In this document: in pieces, positions 43,431-51,804 of the stretch
How the letters are laid out: every line of letters begins with the position of its first letter
How positions within the stretch are numbered: the stretch's first letter is position 1
Source: Candidatus Companilactobacillus pullicola
Lineage (GTDB): Bacteria; Bacillota; Bacilli; Lactobacillales; Lactobacillaceae
DNA: 64,000 bases
Direction: 5' to 3'
Assembly: GCA_019116025.1 (NCBI GenBank)
Contig: DXCM01000042.1
Span: 1 to 64,000, forward strand
The notes under the pieces: model-generated
Told to the model about the DNA's origin: nothing
Seen by the model: only the letters and a program-made list of their open reading frames with translations
Databases searched by the model: none
Position numbers and translations under genes: made by a program

Positions 43431-44558
43431 TATAATAGTAATTTCTTTACGACCATTACGTTTGGAATGATATAAAGCTTTGTCGACTCTAGAATAAAAG
43501 TCATTAACGGAAACATCTTTTTTACTGATTTCAGAAACTCCAACTGAGATAGTAATGTGAATTCTTTCTTGGCCGACGTCGACTTCTGTGTGATTAACAG
43601 CTTCGAAAATTTTCTTAACGATAACCTGAGTATCTTGAACTTGATAGTGGGGGAAGATGATATTGAATTCTTCACCACCGGTACGATATAACTTAATGTT
43701 CTCATCATTATCAGCGAGGACATTTTGAACGACATCAACAATTGTTTGTAAAACTTTGTCGCCTGCTAAATGGCCATAGGTATCGTTGATATGTTTGAAA
43801 TGATCAATATCAAACATCATCATAGTAAATTTTCCATCCGAAAGAATATTATCTTTAAAGAGTGAACGAAAATCGACATCGAAGGCATCGTAGTTATAAG
43901 CGTGTGTCAGTTTATCGTGAGTGGCGTCCCGAAAGAGTGCAGCTCTGGATTCCACATCCGTATAAAGGATTGCGATATAGCCAAAAGTAAACAGTTCGAT
44001 GATACCGAGATAAATGACTTGTTGAAAGAATGTCGGAGTATTGATTGCATATTTAATTTTGATGAAGAACCAGTAAAGAAAGCCGGAAATAAAGCTGACG
44101 GTAAAATATAGGAAAAAGGGAAATTTGCTTTTGGTGTTATTTTTGATGTAATTCAGTGAATAGTAGAATATTAATAAAACAATTCCTGAACACCATGATT
44201 CCCAACTCGTGAAGGATGAATTGAAGAACATAAACGCGATGACGATTGGCGTAAAAAGATGATACTTAGATGGAACGCTCAAAATAATAGTGTAAAAAAT
44301 AATGGAAACTAATTGAAAATTGATATAGATCCAAGATTGACCTCTACCACGGATGGTAATTTGCATGATGAGTAACAGAACCAAGATATAAATGATTCCT
44401 AAAATTGAGCGTAATACGTATTTATCAATACTTTTTTTCAAAACTTTAAAGATTAACCTAACTCCAGCAAAAAGTATTTGGAATACAACGAAGGCTCTCA
44501 TAATGAAAAAGAGGCTAGTGGTTAATGGTGCACTATTTAGAAAAATATTAGTTAACAA
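43428..44558 (-). CDS. Membrane diguanylate cyclase (GGDEF domain)
   Basis: About 376 residues. Seven or eight membrane helices fill the first 200 residues, and a GGDEF domain follows: THDKLTHAYNYDAFDVDF, MMMFDIDHFKHINDTYGHLAGDKVL and the intact active site RTGGEEF. It should make cyclic di-GMP from GTP. AGGAGGAG lies about 10 nt before TTG 44558, which I prefer as start; an ATG at 44600 would place the ribosome binding site inside the coding frame. No EAL, PilZ or other c-di-GMP gene lies in the window. Confidence 0.82.
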   Translation of the reverse strand: MLTNIFLNSAPLTTSLFFIMRAFVVFQILFAGVRLIFKVLKKSIDKYVLRSILGIIYILVLLLIMQITIRGRGQSWIYINFQLVSIIFYTIILSVPSKYHLFTPIVIAFMFFNSSFTSWESWCSGIVLLIFYYSLNYIKNNTKSKFPFFLYFTVSFISGFLYWFFIKIKYAINTPTFFQQVIYLGIIELFTFGYIAILYTDVESRAALFRDATHDKLTHAYNYDAFDVDFRSLFKDNILSDGKFTMMMFDIDHFKHINDTYGHLAGDKVLQTIVDVVQNVLADNDENIKLYRTGGEEFNIIFPHYQVQDTQVIVKKIFEAVNHTEVDVGQERIHITISVGVSEISKKDVSVNDFYSRVDKALYHSKRNGRKEITII

Positions 44559-44670
44559 ATTTATGTCTCCTCCTGGAACCTTTCTATTAGTAGCTGTCAT
44601 AGAATAATTATAATCATTTATTATCAATAAATTAATAGACAGATTTAGTAAATTATTGGAAATTCTTACG

Positions 44671-44726
44671 AAAAATAATAGCACCTATTCAGAGTCCTAA
44701 GGGATTTTGGATAGGTGCCGTTTTAA
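44671..44726. terminator. Intrinsic terminator
   Basis: AATAGCACCTATTC pairs with GGATAGGTGCC and is followed by GTTTT. It ends the minus-strand MFS gene. Confidence 0.7.
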
Positions 44727-44741
44727 ATTGTATATCGGTAA

Positions 44742-46112
44742 TTAGTCGAAGTCAGGACGATGTAATTTGTGTGTCATGATCAAGGCGACGATTAAAAATC
44801 CTAAACAGGCTAGGAAACCAGCTTGAATACCAGTGGCTTGGTTAACAGTACTACCGTTCATGATCTTATCAGCCATAGTGATGACGGCAATGATGATTGC
44901 AGTTCCAAAGGATGCAGCTATTTGTCTTAAAGTATTAAAGGTTGCTACACCGTCAGAAATATATTTTTTAGGTAGCGAACTTAAAGCGTGAGTTTGAATT
45001 GGAATTAAAATCAGAACTAATCCTAATTGACGAATCGTTTGTCCGACCGTCAACATTAGAACAGAAGCATTAACGTCAATAACGGCTTGCATAAAGGTAC
45101 CAAAGCAGTCGATTAAAACCCCAGTGACGACGATTCGTTTAATAGGATATTTATCAAACAATTTTCCACTGACAGGTGACATAAAGCCGGTCAAAGTTGC
45201 TCCGGGTAGTAATGCTAAACCTGATATTAAGGGGCTTTTATGCAGGATAGTCTGAATCATAAGCGGTAAAAGAATAGTATTACCATACATAGTTAAGACG
45301 ATTAACATATTGATAACAGTCGCAAAGGTAAATTGTGAATGCTTAAAAATTTCGAAATTAATAATCGGCTTACTAGATTTATTTTCCATGACGGAAAAGA
45401 TAACAATCAAAATTAAACCAATAACGGTATATCCGAGGACGTTGAAGGTGAAGAGATTTGATTGGCCGATGTTGGAGAAACCTGTTAATAGGAAGAGAAG
45501 TCCAAAACTGATTGTGATTAGACTAACGGTGTCAAATTTTGGATTCTCGGTTGTCTCAATTTGTGGTAAGAGAAAAATTGATAGGAGCACAACGGCTATA
45601 ATGAATGGCAGGATCAAGATGAACAGGTATTGCCAAGCAAAGTACTCTAAAATGACTCCAGACAGGGTTGGTCCAATGATAGGGGAGAAATTAAAGGCTA
45701 AGCCAATAATCCCCATAACCGCCCCTTGTTTGCTTCTATCGGTATATTGCATGGCTAGTACGTTGACCAAAGGCATCATCATACCAGTACCGATAGCTTG
45801 AATCATTCGTCCAACGATAACGAGGATAAATGAGTTAGCCACGGCACCTAGTAGAGTTCCGACTAAAAAAATAGAAGAAAAGGCAATGAATAAATGTCTA
45901 AAAGAAAATTTCTTTATAAAATAGGCACTAGTTGGAATCATGATGGCATTGACTAAGGTATAGCCATTGGTCAACCATTGAACGGTGGAAGAGTTAACGT
46001 TGAAAACTCTCATAAAGGTTGGGAGAGCGGTATTCATCAAGGTTGAACACAAGACACCGAAGAAGGTTCCAAAGACCATGATGTAGAGAGATTTTTTGAT
46101 TTGTTTTGACAT
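44742..46112 (-). CDS. DHA2-family MFS multidrug exporter
   Basis: 456 residues, about fourteen membrane helices. Typical segments are MNTALPTFMRVFNVNSSTVQWLTNGYTLVNAIMIP at the N-terminus, GRMIQAIGTGMMMPLVNVLAMQY (motif A region) and NFSPIIGPTLSGVIL (motif C). It is a second drug:H+ antiporter-like pump, related to but distinct from the one at 41575. AGGGGC lies before the ATG. Its upstream region carries a solo family-1 repeat. Confidence 0.9.
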   Translation of the reverse strand: MSKQIKKSLYIMVFGTFFGVLCSTLMNTALPTFMRVFNVNSSTVQWLTNGYTLVNAIMIPTSAYFIKKFSFRHLFIAFSSIFLVGTLLGAVANSFILVIVGRMIQAIGTGMMMPLVNVLAMQYTDRSKQGAVMGIIGLAFNFSPIIGPTLSGVILEYFAWQYLFILILPFIIAVVLLSIFLLPQIETTENPKFDTVSLITISFGLLFLLTGFSNIGQSNLFTFNVLGYTVIGLILIVIFSVMENKSSKPIINFEIFKHSQFTFATVINMLIVLTMYGNTILLPLMIQTILHKSPLISGLALLPGATLTGFMSPVSGKLFDKYPIKRIVVTGVLIDCFGTFMQAVIDVNASVLMLTVGQTIRQLGLVLILIPIQTHALSSLPKKYISDGVATFNTLRQIAASFGTAIIIAVITMADKIMNGSTVNQATGIQAGFLACLGFLIVALIMTHKLHRPDFD

Positions 46113-46192
46113 AATTTGAGCCCCTAAAAGAAAAGTAGTAACTTATCCATTTTAGTTATCAAATTTGTTAAGGTCAAATTGAAGATGGATGT

Positions 46193-46365
46193 CGTCCTCC
46201 ACAAAAATTGGGAATGCTGTTGGAACGCTATGGGCACGATTTGAAACTAATTATTTTACACTTCGTGCAAAATAATTGATTTCCAAAGTCGGCCTCATTG
46301 TAACCGGCAAAGCCGGTAACAATGATTTCATAGCTGAACGCATTCCCAATTTTTGCTCCGGACTG
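46193..46365 (+). repeat. Family-1 structured repeat, copy 5a (solo)
   Basis: Closing helix AAAAATTGGGAATGC with GCATTCCCAATTTTT, then GGAACG, GCTATG/CATAGC, TTGAAACTAAT, a TTTTACAC-TTC hairpin, TGATTTCCA and a TCATTGT/ACAATGA hairpin extended by CCGGC/GCCGG. The ends are CGTCCTCCAC and GCTCCGGACT. It resembles the reverse complement of 4b. The AT-rich DNA after it resembles the spacer of pair 2 (TTGCAGTGTTT), but no intact inverted partner remains before 46540. Confidence 0.85.
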
Positions 46366-46538
46366 AAGAGTACTTCGATTATCTTGTTCAAAAAGGCTTC
46401 CAAATAGCGCAATATTTATTCAGTCTGGAGTGACTAGATTCCTGGCTCTAATATTATCGAGGGAAATTGCAGTGTTTAGAAAATTTTTAGCTCTATATAA
46501 TCAAAATAATCAAATGGAAATTCTAATTCTTAAATAAA

Positions 46539-46614
46539 AATAATAGCGCCTATCTAGTATTCTCTTGTACATCTGTTGTGTGTATCAATGGAATACTAGG
46601 TAGGCGCTATTTTG
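46539..46614. terminator. Strong hairpin terminator downstream of yxeA-like gene
   Basis: AATAGCGCCTATCTAGTATTC pairs with GAATACTAGGTAGGCGCTATT around a loop of about 30 nt, flanked by A- and T-runs. It ends the minus-strand YxeA-like gene. Confidence 0.8.
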
Positions 46615-46618
46615 ATTT

Positions 46619-47002
46619 TTATAAATTCAATTTAGTGTAGACATCGCTAGGCATGTCTTTTTTGAAGACTTCTTTATATGAATAGACGTAACTGCCTTTT
46701 GTATCAAGTTTTAGGTAGTGGCCTTGTTTTAATTTGCCCATACCCATGAATTCGATGGGATGTTCTTTGCCATCTTTGTCGTAACTCTTCAAGTTGTACG
46801 TGTAATTGCCGTAGCCATCTTTATCCTTGGCATCTTTGTTATCAATTTTGACATATCTAGGTTCACGTTTGACCAAGATGTTGTAGTTATTGAATGCCTG
46901 TGAAACTTGACTGGTGCTGTCTTTGGTGTAGAAACATGCACCTAAATATCCTAATCCTAAAATAACAATGCCTAAAAGAAAAACCCTTAGAAAACTTCTC
47001 AT
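46619..47002 (-). CDS. YxeA-family (DUF1093) secreted or membrane-anchored protein
   Basis: 127 residues. One N-terminal hydrophobic segment (FLRVFLLGIVILGLGYLGACF), then a small OB-like extracytosolic domain with YVKIDNKDAKDKDGYGNYTYNLKSYDKDGKEHPIEFMG, the hallmark of YxeA. The cysteine in LGACFYTK could be a lipobox variant. CAGGAGG lies before the ATG. A 22-codon peptide gene lies 91 nt upstream on the same strand, possibly in one transcript. In Bacillus yxeA is linked to peptide-sensing ABC systems; its function is not known. Confidence 0.82.
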   Translation of the reverse strand: MRSFLRVFLLGIVILGLGYLGACFYTKDSTSQVSQAFNNYNILVKREPRYVKIDNKDAKDKDGYGNYTYNLKSYDKDGKEHPIEFMGMGKLKQGHYLKLDTKGSYVYSYKEVFKKDMPSDVYTKLNL

Positions 47003-47093
47003 TTGCGTTACCTCCTGAGAAATATACTAAAGGCTTTAGTCATTTTTTTACATTTGATCTACTTACATTATTCTTACAGATTTGTAAGCCGGT

Positions 47094-47162
47094 TTACCAC
47101 CAATCAAAGTGAAGTGTGTAGTCTACAATCCTGTTGAATAAGTCTGCTAAAATTTTCATCAT
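47094..47162 (-). CDS. Small amphipathic peptide (22 aa)
   Basis: 22 codons: starts MMKILADLFNRI, ends YTLHFDWW. Excellent GGAGGTG 8 nt upstream and a near-perfect promoter (below) argue that it is expressed. Hydrophobic residues (I, L, L, F, I, V, L, F, W) fall on one side of a predicted helix and Lys, Asp, Asn, Arg, Asp on the other, as in leaderless toxins, PSM-like peptides or short type I toxins. I do not recognise the family. YxeA-like gene 46619 follows on the same strand. Confidence 0.65.
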   Translation of the reverse strand: MMKILADLFNRIVDYTLHFDWW

Positions 47163-47204
47163 AATCAGCACCTCCAACACAGATAAACTTTATTTCTTAC
47201 TTAT

Positions 47205-47233
47205 ATTATAGTTCTTGTTGAAAGCGCTATCAA
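47205..47233 (-). promoter_or_regulatory. Promoter with embedded cre site for the 22-aa peptide
   Basis: On the minus strand TTGATA (47233-47228) and TATAAT (47210-47205) are 17 bp apart. The -35 and spacer overlap TGATAGCGCTTTCA (47232-47219), one mismatch from the ideal cre TGAAAGCGCTTTCA. CcpA would block this promoter when a preferred sugar is present. Confidence 0.75.
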
Positions 47234-47239
47234 TAATTA

Positions 47240-48367
47240 TTAACCCCAAACTTCGTCTTGAATGGATTTAACCAATTTTAATTTGGCCCATTCTTGTTGT
47301 TCGGTTAAAACGTTGCCTTCTTCAGTTGAAGCAAAGCCACATTGAGTTGATAGCCAGAGTCGATCAAGTGGCAAATATTGGCTAGCTTCTCTGATACGAT
47401 TAATGACTTCTTGGCGGTCTTCGAGTTCACCAGATTTAGTAGTGATCAATCCTAAAACAACTTTTTTATCACCAGAAACTTTTGCTAGTGGTTCGAAATT
47501 ACCAGCGCGTTTAGAGTCATATTCCAAGAAGTAGGTATCAACGTTCTCTTTAGCAAATAAGGTATCGGCGACAGGAGCGTAACCACCAGAAAAGGCAAAG
47601 TCAGAATGATAATTGCCGCGGCAAACGTGGGTATTGATTGTTAAGTCCTCAGGAAGGTTCTCAATGGCTTTATTGTTCAAGTTAAGTAAAATATCTTGAA
47701 TACCAGAATTGGCGTAGGCTTTACCGTCAGGGGTATTTAAAAAACTTTCATCTAGGAATAATCCCCATGAACAGTCATCGAGTTGGATGACACGGGCACC
47801 TTTATCGTAAAAAGCTAAGATGGCGTCATGATAGGACTTTTCGATGTCTAAATATAAGTCGTTGATGTTGGGATAGAATTCTTTGATTTTTTCATCGTTA
47901 GTACCACGAATTAATTCGATATAGAGTTGTGAAGGGGCCGGAATAGTCTGTTTAGGCTCGATACTTAGATCGTCAGTTAATGATTTGAGAAATTCGAAAT
48001 CCTTAATGAATGGGTGAGTTTCAGGATTGAATTTGATATGACCGGATAGGATAGCTGTATCATCACGAGTTTCTTCATGTGCAAAATGATAGCCTTCTCC
48101 GTAATGAATATGACTGATACCTTCAAAGCCCCAGAAGAAGTCTAAATGCCAATAAGAGCGACGAAATTCACCGTCAGTAGCGTAATCTAGTCCGGCATTT
48201 ACTTCTTTGTTAACGAGATCTTTGATGGATTCATTTTCAACGGTTGTCAGTTCTTTTTGAGTGATTTGGTTATTGAAATAATCTTTACGAGCTTGTTTGA
48301 GTACGTCTGGTCTGAGAAAGCTTCCTACATGTTGGAATCCGATTTTACTTGCTGTTTTTACTGTCAT
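47240..48367 (-). CDS. MetE-like cobalamin-independent methionine synthase (C-terminal domain type)
   Basis: 375 residues of the YxjG/YxjH family, equivalent to the catalytic C-terminal half of MetE. The zinc/catalytic set is visible: NTHVCRGNY (His and Cys), FLEYDSKRAGNFEPL (Glu) and LSTQCGFASTEEG near the end (second Cys). LDYATDGEFRRSYWHLDFFWG and VIQLDDCSWGLF are typical of the barrel. It transfers a methyl group to homocysteine or a related thiol. CAGGAGG precedes the ATG. A Met-type T-box upstream links it to methionine supply. Confidence 0.9.
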   Translation of the reverse strand: MTVKTASKIGFQHVGSFLRPDVLKQARKDYFNNQITQKELTTVENESIKDLVNKEVNAGLDYATDGEFRRSYWHLDFFWGFEGISHIHYGEGYHFAHEETRDDTAILSGHIKFNPETHPFIKDFEFLKSLTDDLSIEPKQTIPAPSQLYIELIRGTNDEKIKEFYPNINDLYLDIEKSYHDAILAFYDKGARVIQLDDCSWGLFLDESFLNTPDGKAYANSGIQDILLNLNNKAIENLPEDLTINTHVCRGNYHSDFAFSGGYAPVADTLFAKENVDTYFLEYDSKRAGNFEPLAKVSGDKKVVLGLITTKSGELEDRQEVINRIREASQYLPLDRLWLSTQCGFASTEEGNVLTEQQEWAKLKLVKSIQDEVWG

Positions 48368-48429
48368 ATTAAATCCTCCTGAGTCTGTTTAATCTTTTTT
48401 GTGGTAGTTGGTTGATGAGATTGGGATTA

Positions 48430-48596
48430 GGGCATGGATGGTAAGTGTCCTTTGGACACTTGCCTAATGGAATCTAAGCGACAGAGTCACTAAGATTCCA
48501 TAAAGAACGACTACGTTGCGAAGAAATAAAGGAATGCGAACGTCTGGGACGTTCCCATAACTCTCTCTACAACGACGAAGTCGTTGAGAGAGAGTA
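48430..48596. other. Hairpin-rich segment between T-box terminator and metE-like gene
   Basis: Four consecutive hairpins: GGTAAGTGTCC/GGACACTTGCC (48440-48464), TGGAATCT/AGATTCCA (48468-48500), GAACGTC/GACGTTC (48538-48554) and ACTCTCTCT..AACGAC/GTCGTTGAGAGAGAGT (48560-48595). None belongs to repeat family 1 or 2. T-box terminators normally lie close to the start codon; here this insert separates them by about 230 nt. Confidence 0.55.
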
Positions 48597-48599
48597 AAA

Positions 48600-48860
48600 A
48601 AAATAATCGTCCCTACAATACAGAATTTACCTGCACTGTAGGGACGATTACTCGTGGTACCACCCTAATTTATATCTTGCTTACACAAAATACCTCAACG
48701 ACACTGTCATGTCCGGGATGATATCGCATCCTTGCGTATTCCTAGCTTGCACTGGGATATAGACTCCAAGCTCATCTTCAATTAATCTTTCGTTCCGTCT
48801 TTTCACTAGTTGGCGGTCACTGATAAACTACTAAATCAATCTACTCTTCTCTTCAACGTC
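48600..48860 (-). ncRNA. T-box leader, methionine-specific
   Basis: The antiterminator T-box AGGGTGGTACCACG is at 48668-48655, followed by a terminator with TAATCGTCCCTACA paired to TGTAGGGACGATTA and a T8 run at 48607-48600. Stem I is upstream (AGAGAAGAG near 48850), and the segment GAAGATGAGCTTGGAG contains a probable ATG specifier at 48775-48773, which reads tRNA-Met. It would let the MetE-like gene be expressed when charged tRNA-Met is scarce. The specifier is assigned by motif position, not by a fold. Confidence 0.88.
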
Positions 48861-48900
48861 TAATTAGATTAAATAGATTTTAATTATTTGATTGGTGAAT

Positions 48901-48929
48901 AAGTTACACCTAGGATTATTTTTTGTCAA
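48901..48929 (-). promoter_or_regulatory. Promoter of the T-box/metE-like unit
   Basis: TTGACA (48929-48924) and TAACTT (48906-48901), 17 bp apart on the minus strand, just after the stop codon of the surface protein gene. No terminator for that gene is visible, so read-through is possible. Confidence 0.55.
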
Positions 48930-48933
48930 ACAC

Positions 48934-51423
48934 TTATTTAATACTGTTAATGACGTCCCATTTAACAGTCCCATTATATTTACCAGCTTCACTTGGGCCG
49001 GTTTGTTTTAATAGGGGACCGGTATTGTTGGTCCAATCTTTTGAAATGGTTGTGGTAACTAATTGATTACTGACAACATTGTTTGTAGCAATAGGGACTT
49101 CGTCGGAAGTAAGGTCATAAGTGGTGCCATCTTTCCTTTTATAGATTAGGACGCCGTTAAAATCGACGTTACCTTTTTTTATTTTTGAAGTGGAGACGGA
49201 CAAGGTCCAAGCGTTACGTAAACTTGTAACGCTAATGGAATAATCACTTTTCCGTTTTAATATCTTATCGCTAGAGAAATAATTAACATCTTGAAAATTT
49301 AAATATTCTGATGCTTGCACATTTAAGTATCTGTCTTGGAGCACATTGATCGTGTACGTAACGGTGTTTGATTTTATGTCGTCTTTGTCCGTGGCAGTGA
49401 CGGTGACTTTTTGGGTGGTTTTTTCTTTAAAGATGTCCCAAAAATCATCACCAATAATACTTTTTAGAGGGATGGTCCCTGTTGCGGAAGTATCAGTCGA
49501 ATTGGCTTGAGTGCTTGCAGTATAAGTTTTACCACCAACACTGATGTCATAACGGATAGGGTCGTCTTCTTTAAAATGATGATTCTTGTCGTAACTTAAT
49601 TGTGTTGGCAAATTTAATTTCTCGTCGGCATCGTTATAAACAATGTCAATTGGATCAGGATCTTTGAAGGTCAGTAACCAATTTTTTTGATAAGTAACAG
49701 TGAATTTCGGTGTACTAGTTGTTGAAATTTGATTTTCACCTGAGAAATTAGCTGGTTCTTCAGGGACGTCAATGTCGTGGTCAGTCGTGTTATCGGCGAC
49801 ACCGTTAATTATGATATCGGCACTCGTATAAGCGGTATTACTAACTTTACCAAGATTCTCAGCTAGGGCAAATTTTAATTGTTGGGCGCTTAGATTAGAA
49901 CCGCTGACGTATTCAGTTTTAGTGTTGTCATTCAAACTATTCTTGTAATTGATCGTAGCGATATTTCCGTTCGTGTCAGACGTATAGTTGATATTTGTTG
50001 GTAGGTCAATCTTAGCTGCAATCTTATTCCAATCAGTACGACTATTTTCAGTATCATAATCAAGATTGTAATCAATGGTCAATTTATCGCCATGGGCAAC
50101 AGTTTTATCTGTTGAATCATCAGTAATGACTTTTCCCAAAGTGTTATCGGTGATAGAAGTTTTTGCCTCAGCGTGAACTAGGGCAGGGATTGATTCAAAC
50201 ACGACTAATTTACTGTAGACTTTGGAGGACTTTCCGTTTGCTCCAGTGAAGCCCCAATAAAGCTTATTATCTTTAATATTACCGAAAACACTTGGATCGA
50301 CATCGACGGTTTGATCAACTCGAGGATATCCCCCAAGGCTACTAGTGTCTTGGTTAGTTGTTCCGTCTAGATATTTGTCATTAAAGGCATATTGAATTTG
50401 TGCAGATTTACCGTCGCGAGCATGTTTCCAAGTGAAAGTAACGTGGTGCCAGTAAATAGGATTCTGATATGTTCCGGCATCAACAAGTTGTGCATCTTTG
50501 GCCCCCGAATGAATAATGGAAGCCGCTGTTTTGAATCCTTTCCAAGCAGAATCAGACTGGTTAGCACTTCCTAATGGCATTAAAGCGTAGCTGCTTGCTA
50601 AACCGGGATAAGTAACTGCAATGTGTCCATAACTACCACCAGCTCCAAATTTAGAGTCCGTTGGATAATTGGCAGGAATCTTATTTTCACTTCCAGTATA
50701 CTTAGTATCATAACCATTGAGTGTGTAGAAAATAGTTCCAGGTTTAGCTGGAACTATTTGTCCAGGGATGAAGTTGACCTGTATTGGAGGTTCATCTTTT
50801 TCTGATGTTACGTCATTTTTTTGACTATCAAATTCCAAGGCCATGCTATTTTTTACAGAGGTACTTGCAATATAGGCAGTATCGAATGTGGTAGCGGAAT
50901 CCTCAAATCCACCATAATAATGCGCGGTGGTAGCCTTGTCATAACCATAAACTCCGAGACCCTGATAACCAGCACCCATAGCTTTGGGTCCACGAGGATC
51001 GTTTTGAAGAACTAATGCCATACCTTCGCCGTTCAAAAGAGGATCATCAACGGCAGCCCCAAAATATAGCCAAGCGGAGACGGTTTGATCTTTGTTGATA
51101 TCAATAAAGTTTCCAGAATCTAAATTTGACCAAACAGCGCCATATTTTCCAGAACCATCGGCGAGATCTAGAACTTGATCTGTAACTTTCCGAGCATCGT
51201 TGGCTATAAACGGATCATCACTTACTGGTCTCTTATCGGGCGCATAAGTTGTGAAGAACTTATGGATATCTAGACCTGTGGGAGCAGTGTCAATAGCTTG
51301 CTGGACATCAGTTGAGTCAGCAGCTGAAGTAATAGTTGTCGTTGTAATCAAAGAAAAAATAATAAGGCTGAATAAAAAGGTAGACCAAATAAAAAAGTGT
51401 GATAGTACCTTGAGTACATGCAT
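48934..51423 (-). CDS. Large secreted surface protein with L-type lectin and WxL-like domains
   Basis: About 829 residues. A signal peptide (about 1-35, FFIWSTFLFSLIIFSLITTTTI, cleavage after TSA) leads into a region of about 370 residues resembling bacterial L-type lectins (GEGMALVLQND, MALEFDSQKND). Several beta-sandwich, Ig-like segments follow, with strings such as FSGENQISTTSTPKFTVTY. The last 150 residues resemble a WxL wall-binding domain (NAWTLSVST near the middle, KYNGTVKWDVINS at the end). No LPXTG. AAGGAG supports ATG 51423. WxL proteins usually occur in clusters with DUF916 partners; this one is alone. Confidence 0.78.
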   Translation of the reverse strand: MHVLKVLSHFFIWSTFLFSLIIFSLITTTTITSAADSTDVQQAIDTAPTGLDIHKFFTTYAPDKRPVSDDPFIANDARKVTDQVLDLADGSGKYGAVWSNLDSGNFIDINKDQTVSAWLYFGAAVDDPLLNGEGMALVLQNDPRGPKAMGAGYQGLGVYGYDKATTAHYYGGFEDSATTFDTAYIASTSVKNSMALEFDSQKNDVTSEKDEPPIQVNFIPGQIVPAKPGTIFYTLNGYDTKYTGSENKIPANYPTDSKFGAGGSYGHIAVTYPGLASSYALMPLGSANQSDSAWKGFKTAASIIHSGAKDAQLVDAGTYQNPIYWHHVTFTWKHARDGKSAQIQYAFNDKYLDGTTNQDTSSLGGYPRVDQTVDVDPSVFGNIKDNKLYWGFTGANGKSSKVYSKLVVFESIPALVHAEAKTSITDNTLGKVITDDSTDKTVAHGDKLTIDYNLDYDTENSRTDWNKIAAKIDLPTNINYTSDTNGNIATINYKNSLNDNTKTEYVSGSNLSAQQLKFALAENLGKVSNTAYTSADIIINGVADNTTDHDIDVPEEPANFSGENQISTTSTPKFTVTYQKNWLLTFKDPDPIDIVYNDADEKLNLPTQLSYDKNHHFKEDDPIRYDISVGGKTYTASTQANSTDTSATGTIPLKSIIGDDFWDIFKEKTTQKVTVTATDKDDIKSNTVTYTINVLQDRYLNVQASEYLNFQDVNYFSSDKILKRKSDYSISVTSLRNAWTLSVSTSKIKKGNVDFNGVLIYKRKDGTTYDLTSDEVPIATNNVVSNQLVTTTISKDWTNNTGPLLKQTGPSEAGKYNGTVKWDVINSIK

Positions 51424-51752
51424 ACAACTTACTCCTTCCCTCAAAGAATTAAATGCAAATGTAAAGGTTATCACACTGATTATAGCAATGTTATAAGCAA
51501 TTGATAGTTGTTCAAAATCATAACGACGTTATAAAAATAGCAAGAATTCTACAGATACACTAGGTAGAGAAAAAATAAGCAAGTATAAATTTATTTAATT
51601 CTATAAAACAAAAATATTATCTATAAATGTTGCTGTAATAGGTTATAAAACTAATATTAATATGCAAATTTAAATTATTAATGAATAGTATAATAACACT
51701 TGTGATCACCATCATAAATTTCATAACGCTACACAAAAATGCTTAGACGTTA
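51424..51752. other. AT-rich promoter region of the surface protein
   Basis: About 330 bp of very AT-rich DNA with no ORF carrying a ribosome binding site and no strong hairpin. It probably contains the promoter of the surface protein gene. Confidence 0.4.
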
Positions 51753-51795
51753 CAAAAAAGGGACACTATCTTGATTAAGATAGTGTCCCCTTTAA
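51753..51795 (-). terminator. Intrinsic terminator
   Basis: GGGACACTATCTTG pairs with TAAGATAGTGTCCC; on the minus strand it is followed by a T6 run. It ends the dehydrogenase gene. Confidence 0.85.
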
Positions 51796-51804
51796 ATTTC
51801 AATC

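Noticed and set aside
49000-51400. Long antisense open frames in the surface protein gene and others
   Set aside because: They are shadows of the real coding frame with no initiation signals or family motifs.
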